25,131 bases of DNA from Prevotella sp. UBA3837. GTDB lineage: Bacteria > Bacteroidota > Bacteroidia > Bacteroidales > Bacteroidaceae. Of the stretch, positions 21,252 to 25,131 are shown one piece after another. The translations under genes were made by a program, and so were the position numbers. Position 1 is the stretch's first letter. Each line of letters opens with the position of its first letter. The notes below the pieces were generated by a model. It made no database searches, was not told the origin of the DNA, and saw only the letters and a list, made by a program, of their open reading frames with translations. Location: positions 1-25,131 of the forward strand of contig DGHX01000124.1 of assembly GCA_002392835.1 (NCBI GenBank). The letters are read 5' to 3'.

Positions 21252-24200
21252 CTATCCGTTCGTCCCGAATTCTTTCTCGATGAGCTCTTTCATCCGCCCT
21301 TCCTTGGCGTATGGCACGGTGTCTGCCTGCCGGAAATTACTTTGCTCCGGGCGTAGCGACGGGTCGAAACCCAGTATGAAGCGGGTTGCAATGAGGTAGA
21401 TGATGCGCGTTGGTGCGAAGCCATAGACCTGTTGGCGCAGGATGTGCAGTATCCGCTCACGGTCATCGGGCATCTGCCGGCGCATCTCCACATTATTATA
21501 TAGCCGGCGCACAATCTCCGTGACGTACAGGCCCGACTTCATGTAGAGGTCGGCAAAGGTCTTCTGCGGGTCTTCAAAGATGTGTGGATTCTCTTGCTCC
21601 AGCAGGTCCACCATCTTCCGTACCACCCATTTGGGTGTGAAAATCTGGTTCGTCTTCTGCGGGGGAATGTAGTCGAAGATGTCCTCCGTCTGCGACTCGT
21701 CGAAGTAGTTGGCCAGCTGCTGCCTTTTCTTCCGGAACTCGGCTATGGCGTCATCGAACACCACCTCGTCGAACAGATGGCCGCTGAAGTGCTTCCGTAC
21801 ACCGTCCTCGGTATAGTCGCCGCCGTCGCGCAGGAAGCGGAACTCCTCAAGGCTGATGCTGGTCACCTCGCGGAACACATCGTCCTCAATGTTTTGGTCG
21901 AAGTTGCTGAGCGTCAGTGCTCCATTATCGTATGCCATGATGAAGCTGGGTATGGTGCGTGCGAAGCCGCGCAGGTGTGCCCGCACCTCGTCCTCCACAC
22001 TGGCCTTCCTGCGTTCCTCCTTTTCCTTCTCCATGCGCTCGATGACTTCCTTTGGCTTGCGGCTGATGATGTCGTCTATGGTTGCCTTGATGGCGTCGTT
22101 CACACCCCTCATGGCCTCTTCCATTTCCTGCCGCAAGTTCTTGTCGGCTTCTTCCAGCTCCCGCTCGCTGGCTGCCTGCCTGCGGGCCTCCTTGTGCTTC
22201 ACTTCCGCTATCTTGCGCTGCTGCTCGAAGTCGCCCTTTATCTTCTCCATCTTGGCATCCAGCTCTTTCTGCGAATCCCTGACCATGCGCTTCGTCTGTG
22301 CCTGCGTCTGCTCGTATCCGTCGGCAGCGGGCTTGATGATATTCTGCTCCACTGCCGCTTTCAGGCTGTCGCCCACCCGGCTGATGGCCGTCAGCACCTG
22401 GTCGGCACTCTCTGCCGCCATCGGCATCTCGTCCTCTATGTCCTCAAAGGTCTTGTAGAGCTTGTCGCCGAACAGCTGCTGCTCCTGCCCGATGATGACC
22501 TCTGCCGGGATGGTGACCTCGCCGTCGTCGCCGACGCACACGCTGGCAGCCTCATCAAGGTCGGCACCTGTGCTGCGTCCCCGCTCTTCGTGCGCCTTGT
22601 CCATCTTCTTCAGTATTTCGCCCACTACGGCCGGGGCGCTGAAGATGCCGGCGATGTTCCTGAACAGCAGGTTGCTCATGAAGCCACGCCTCACCACCTC
22701 CTCACATTTTATCTTCCTCGGGATGCTCAGTACCTGGCGCTCGTCAATCTGCATCATCCGCCCCTCGTCGTCCTCGGCGATGACGGGGAAGAAGTTCAGC
22801 AGCTGGCGGATGTTCTGCCGTCGCTCTTCCGTGGTGCCGCTGCCGCCGGCGGTACTCCTTTTCAGGTTGTTGGCAAACTCGTCGTAGAGCATCAGCGTGC
22901 GTGCGGGGTCGAAGTCGAAGACGTAGGCATTGTCCTTCCTCACTATCTTTCCTCCCTCTGAGTATTCGTAGGGGTTCTGTGCCCTGAAGGCGGCCTGCAT
23001 GTACAGCTGTGCACTCTGCATGTTGCTGAGCATCAGCACGCCGCTCCACTCGGGTATGGTGACGCCCGTGGCCAGCTGGCCTATGCTCAGCGTGATGGTC
23101 CTGTGGTGGCGTGCTATGGCGTCCTTCACCTTGTTATAGGCTTTCACGGTCTCGTCGTTGTCGTCCATCCTCCCGTCGCCGGCCGCCAGCACCACCTCGT
23201 AGCCGTCAAATCCGCTGCCGGGCTCTTTCAGCAGGCGGGCCATGGCCCTGGCACACTCCACCCTGTTGGGCAGCAGCCAGAAGGTATGGGCCATCTCCTT
23301 CCGCAGCTCCTCTGTCGAGAAGGGGAACTTCTCTTGCGTGGTCAGTGCCTGTAGGAACTTGCGCACGTCGGCCTCATGCTCGAACTTGCCGTCCTCACGG
23401 GTCTTGAAAAACTCGTTCAGGTCGAAGGCGTAGTCTATCGTCTGCTCGAGGGGATTTGCAATCCCCGGTTCCAGTTCCATGCCTTGCTTCACCTGTTCGC
23501 GCACGATGTCACTCATGCGATACGTAAAAAGGTTCAGCCGGGGCATGTTTTCGTATGGGTTATGATTGTCGCCGGCCCACTCTTCCTTGGCCTCCTGCTC
23601 GTCGGCATAGCTCCAGTTGAATATCTGGCTGTCGCCGAACTCTCCCGATGCGATGGCCTTGAAGGGCGTGCCGCTCAGATAGAGTGTGAACTTGCGCCGG
23701 ATGTTGTTGAAGGCTCGGTCTGTGCGCATGGTGTCCACTCCCTCGTGGCTCTCGTCCACTATCAGCAGGTCCCACGTCAGTTCCTTCATCCATTTCAGCT
23801 TGTCGTAGTTGCCGCCGAAGTAGACGGAGCCTTTCAGCCCCTGCAGGCTCTCGAAGCATATCTGCCCAATGAAGTTCTCGTCGCGCTGGGGCAGCCATTT
23901 CAGGAACATGCCGCGTGTCATCACGCCCGTCCGGCCCCGCAGCGACTCATTGTCGCTCACGAAGCGGTAGCCCGACTGCCCGGCCAGGTATTTCTCATAG
24001 TCGTCGAACCAGGAGTTGGCTATTGACGGGCGGTTGGTCACTATCAGCACGTTCCTGGCCTTCGTCTGCCGTATCAGGTCGTAGGCCGTGAGGGTCTTGC
24101 CGAAGCGCGGCTTGGCATTCCACAGGAACTTGCCCTCGCCGCCAGTTTTCTGCATGTATGCCAGCGTCATTTCCACGGCCTGCTGCTGTTCGTCGCGCAG

Positions 24201-24263
24201 CAGCTGCGCCAGAATCTCAGGCGAAAAGTCACTTTCCACTATGTCTACCACATTCTCGGGCAT
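21252..24263 (-). CDS. Helicase with degenerate N6-adenine methylase-like tail
   Basis: The product has 1003 residues. A superfamily 2 helicase core is at about 20-480: Walker A-like NAKPRFGKTLT (Lys56), DESH box at 170-173, motif III SGTP at 197-200 and a motif VI-like QAAFRAQNPY. A charged coiled coil occupies about 640-780. Near the C terminus, NQIFTPKWVVRKMVDLLE (from about 871) resembles the start of N6-adenine methylase domains, but motif I is replaced by DLYMKSG (about 905-911) and no NPPY motif follows. Relatives, as I recall them, are annotated as type III-like restriction subunits and some carry an N-terminal GIY-YIG-type nuclease, which is absent here; an in-frame stop at 24267 shows that this is the true start. 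No partner methylase or specificity gene is present in the window. It probably acts in DNA defence or repair. Confidence 0.8.
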   Translation of the reverse strand: MPENVVDIVESDFSPEILAQLLRDEQQQAVEMTLAYMQKTGGEGKFLWNAKPRFGKTLTAYDLIRQTKARNVLIVTNRPSIANSWFDDYEKYLAGQSGYRFVSDNESLRGRTGVMTRGMFLKWLPQRDENFIGQICFESLQGLKGSVYFGGNYDKLKWMKELTWDLLIVDESHEGVDTMRTDRAFNNIRRKFTLYLSGTPFKAIASGEFGDSQIFNWSYADEQEAKEEWAGDNHNPYENMPRLNLFTYRMSDIVREQVKQGMELEPGIANPLEQTIDYAFDLNEFFKTREDGKFEHEADVRKFLQALTTQEKFPFSTEELRKEMAHTFWLLPNRVECARAMARLLKEPGSGFDGYEVVLAAGDGRMDDNDETVKAYNKVKDAIARHHRTITLSIGQLATGVTIPEWSGVLMLSNMQSAQLYMQAAFRAQNPYEYSEGGKIVRKDNAYVFDFDPARTLMLYDEFANNLKRSTAGGSGTTEERRQNIRQLLNFFPVIAEDDEGRMMQIDERQVLSIPRKIKCEEVVRRGFMSNLLFRNIAGIFSAPAVVGEILKKMDKAHEERGRSTGADLDEAASVCVGDDGEVTIPAEVIIGQEQQLFGDKLYKTFEDIEDEMPMAAESADQVLTAISRVGDSLKAAVEQNIIKPAADGYEQTQAQTKRMVRDSQKELDAKMEKIKGDFEQQRKIAEVKHKEARRQAASERELEEADKNLRQEMEEAMRGVNDAIKATIDDIISRKPKEVIERMEKEKEERRKASVEDEVRAHLRGFARTIPSFIMAYDNGALTLSNFDQNIEDDVFREVTSISLEEFRFLRDGGDYTEDGVRKHFSGHLFDEVVFDDAIAEFRKKRQQLANYFDESQTEDIFDYIPPQKTNQIFTPKWVVRKMVDLLEQENPHIFEDPQKTFADLYMKSGLYVTEIVRRLYNNVEMRRQMPDDRERILHILRQQVYGFAPTRIIYLIATRFILGFDPSLRPEQSNFRQADTVPYAKEGRMKELIEKEFGTNG

Positions 24264-24281
24264 CGTTCAGCAGGGCAAATG

Positions 24282-24307
24282 TTCTGACTGATACCCAAGC
24301 GTCAGAA
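24282..24307. promoter_or_regulatory. Inverted repeat before the helicase start
   Basis: TTCTGAC and GTCAGAA (24282-24288 and 24301-24307) are perfect 7-bp arms about 18 bases upstream of the helicase start codon. They could be an operator or a hairpin in the mRNA near the ribosome binding region. Confidence 0.4.
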
Positions 24308-24456
24308 TGGGCTGTAGTTTCAGGTTCCGCTACATGGAAGAAAAGAACGAGGGTATCTCCTGCTGCCCGTTCCGCTGCTTAGGCCCTAGGAAAGCCCCTC
24401 TTGAAAGAACGGACAGAGAGATACCCACGTAAGGAGTATATACAATGCACCCAAAA

Positions 24457-24494
24457 GTGTGCCAGTGAGGGCATACGATTAGCCCTCGGCACAC
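24457..24494. ncRNA. Long bulged hairpin, possible structured RNA or attenuator
   Basis: GTGTGCC-AGT-GAGGGC (24457-24472) pairs with GCCCTC-GGCACAC (24482-24494): 13 bp interrupted only by a 3-base bulge, with a 9-base loop. On the minus strand it is followed by TTTTGGG, which gives a weak terminator look upstream of the helicase gene. No known RNA family is recognised. Confidence 0.35.
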
Positions 24495-24754
24495 TCCGGC
24501 TGCGCACTTGATATACACATCCGTAGGCGTCACCTCTGCGTTTGTCTTTGTACAAGAGTTTGAATTTCCTAGGTTCAAGCTGCCAAAAACAAAGCGTACA
24601 GTGTCGCTTTTCCACCATGTAGTGCTCCGCCCCGTGGCCTTCTTGCGTTCCTTTTGGTGGCAATCGCCTTGCGATTACCCTGCCAGGGTCGCCTATCCGT
24701 CGCCTTTCCGTCACCCTGAGATGACATTCCGGCTGCAAGGGGCAGATGCGATTG

Positions 24755-24762
24755 CAAAATTA
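24755..24762 (-). promoter_or_regulatory. Possible -7 element of the helicase transcript
   Basis: TAATTTTG (complement of 24755-24762) fits TAnnTTTG, but no TTG lies at 19-20 bp upstream, only a T-rich stretch. If real, it would give a leader of almost 480 bases that carries the two hairpins at 24457-24494 and 24282-24307. Confidence 0.3.
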
Positions 24763-24872
24763 CGAAATTTACGTGAAATAAGAAAATAAGTTGGTAATAA
24801 TTTGCAAAATCGTGATAAATTGTTGACAATTAGTGTCCTTACAGTTCGCTGATAAGCGATTATAGGCACATC

Positions 24873-24960
24873 TTTCCTGCATTTCCTGCACTTGCCTTGA
24901 CACTCAGCAGGTTACGATGAAAAAGCTGCACCTGAAGTTGCACCTAAAGTTGCACCTGAA
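24873..24960. repeat. 9-bp and 12-bp tandem repeats
   Basis: TTTCCTGCA occurs twice at 24873-24890. Three 12-bp units follow at 24925-24960: GCTGCACCTGAA, GTTGCACCTAAA, GTTGCACCTGAA. The 12-bp units keep a reading frame open on the plus strand. Confidence 0.65.
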
Positions 24961-25078
24961 CCTGCAGCACTGGGTTCTGCGAGATTTTGTGTGGGTAAAG
25001 CTGTTCTTCCAAGTTACAGACCCTACCTCCAACCCCATTCCCGATCTGCGGTCGCCTACCCGTAGCCTTTCCCCTTGA
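24917..25078 (+). CDS. Possible 53-residue Leu/His-repeat peptide
   Basis: An ATG at 24917 opens a frame of 53 codons beginning MKKLHLKLHLKLHLNLQHWV and continuing with LRDFVWVKLFF; it ends at a TGA inside the palindromic repeat near 25078. Alternating hydrophobic and polar residues would suit an amphipathic strand, but this may be only the translation of the 12-bp DNA repeats. No promoter box is seen upstream. I know no family and consider a noncoding repeat as likely. Confidence 0.2.
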   Translation: MKKLHLKLHLKLHLNLQHWVLRDFVWVKLFFQVTDPTSNPIPDLRSPTRSLSP

Positions 25079-25089
25079 AGGGAGGGGAG
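25068..25089. repeat. Partial GC-rich palindromic element (copy 3)
   Basis: TTTCCCCTTGAAGGGAGGGG resembles the core of the copies at 6436-6469 and 6880-6911, with CCCCTT facing AAGGG. Here it is in noncoding DNA, the context in which such elements are usually found. Confidence 0.5.
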
Positions 25090-25131
25090 CTGCTGCCGCC
25101 TTGTCTGCTGCTGGGGGAACTCCGTAGGCAC

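Larger units (their letters stand above)
24688..25072. repeat. 11-bp units with a dispersed second copy
   Basis: GTCGCCTATCC, GTCGCCTTTCC and GTCACCCTGAG follow each other at 24688-24720. GTCGCCTACCCGTAGCC and the next five bases at 25051-25072 match the first 22 bp of that block with two mismatches. This points to a repeated element with two copies about 360 bp apart. Confidence 0.5.
24264..25131. other. Gene-poor, repeat-rich end of the window
   Basis: This 868-bp stretch upstream of the helicase gene has no protein gene I can support strongly. It contains inverted repeats at 24282-24307 and 24457-24494, 11-bp tandem units at 24688-24720 with a dispersed copy at 25051-25072, 9-bp and 12-bp tandem repeats at 24873-24960, and a fragment of the GC-rich palindromic element at 25068-25089. 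I searched for tRNA-like T-arm and cloverleaf patterns by eye and found none. Confidence 0.6.

Noticed and set aside
21582..22961. Long plus-strand open frame of 459 codons opposite the helicase gene
   Set aside because: It lies antisense to a well-supported gene with clear helicase motifs; its Leu/Val/His-rich product has no recognisable domain. GC-rich coding DNA commonly gives such shadows.
24330..24738. Overlapping minus-strand frames of 82 and 119 codons upstream of the helicase gene
   Set aside because: Two different frames over the same DNA, Cys/Arg-rich composition, no family match, and the stretch is full of hairpins; noncoding is more likely.
24264..25131. tRNA gene or attachment site
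   Set aside because: A GGTTCAA-like piece near 24570 is not part of a cloverleaf, and no CCA end or acceptor stem could be found; no integrase is in the window.

Overview
The window looks like a chromosomal segment of a Bacteroidales bacterium, most likely Prevotella or a close relative. The reasons are: promoters of the Bacteroidetes type (TAnnTTTG at -7 and a TTG/TTTG element 19-20 bp upstream) before most genes; two very large secreted proteins, one with a clear C-terminal tail of the kind seen on type IX secretion cargo; BspA-type leucine-rich repeats; a periplasmic beta-propeller regulator related to hybrid two-component sensors; and short tandem repeats between genes. Most coding DNA is GC-rich.

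Layout. 1-482 has no gene and is packed with repeats and palindromes, ending in terminator-like hairpins downstream of an aldose 1-epimerase-like gene (483-1352, minus). 1470-12558 (minus) holds two secreted proteins of 2316 and 1363 residues, probably one operon of about 11 kb that ends in the hairpin at 1408-1445. Facing away from it is a membrane-anchored regulator (12770-15133, plus) with an outer beta-propeller, one membrane segment and a cytoplasmic LytTR DNA-binding domain. The shared intergenic region holds two promoters and, between them, a pair of 12-bp direct repeats at 21-bp spacing, as expected for a LytTR site. My reading is that this is a one-component surface-sensing circuit controlling the secreted-protein operon, its own gene, or both.

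15222-16451 (minus) is an SPFH/band-7 membrane protein, a small ribbon-helix-helix protein too short for routine ORF calling, and a tiny overlapping membrane peptide. 16566-17518 (minus) is a HIT hydrolase with GreA. 17753-19194 (minus) is a sirtuin with a HAD phosphatase. 19385-21214 (plus) is an MsbA-like ABC exporter. 21252-24263 (minus) is a 1003-residue DEAD/DEAH-type helicase with a coiled coil and a degenerate adenine-methylase-like C terminus, standing alone; it is the best candidate for a defence gene. 24264-25131 has no convincing gene and holds hairpins and dispersed repeats.

The most unusual regulatory DNA is a recurring hairpin cassette (1386-1445, 19225-19281, 19308-19364, and by architecture 16489-16530). 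In it the hairpin arm provides the promoter -33 element and the T-run of the hairpin forms the promoter spacer, so one short sequence looks like both terminator and promoter. The other genome-wide signature is mobile-looking repeats, including three that sit in frame inside the 2316-residue protein.
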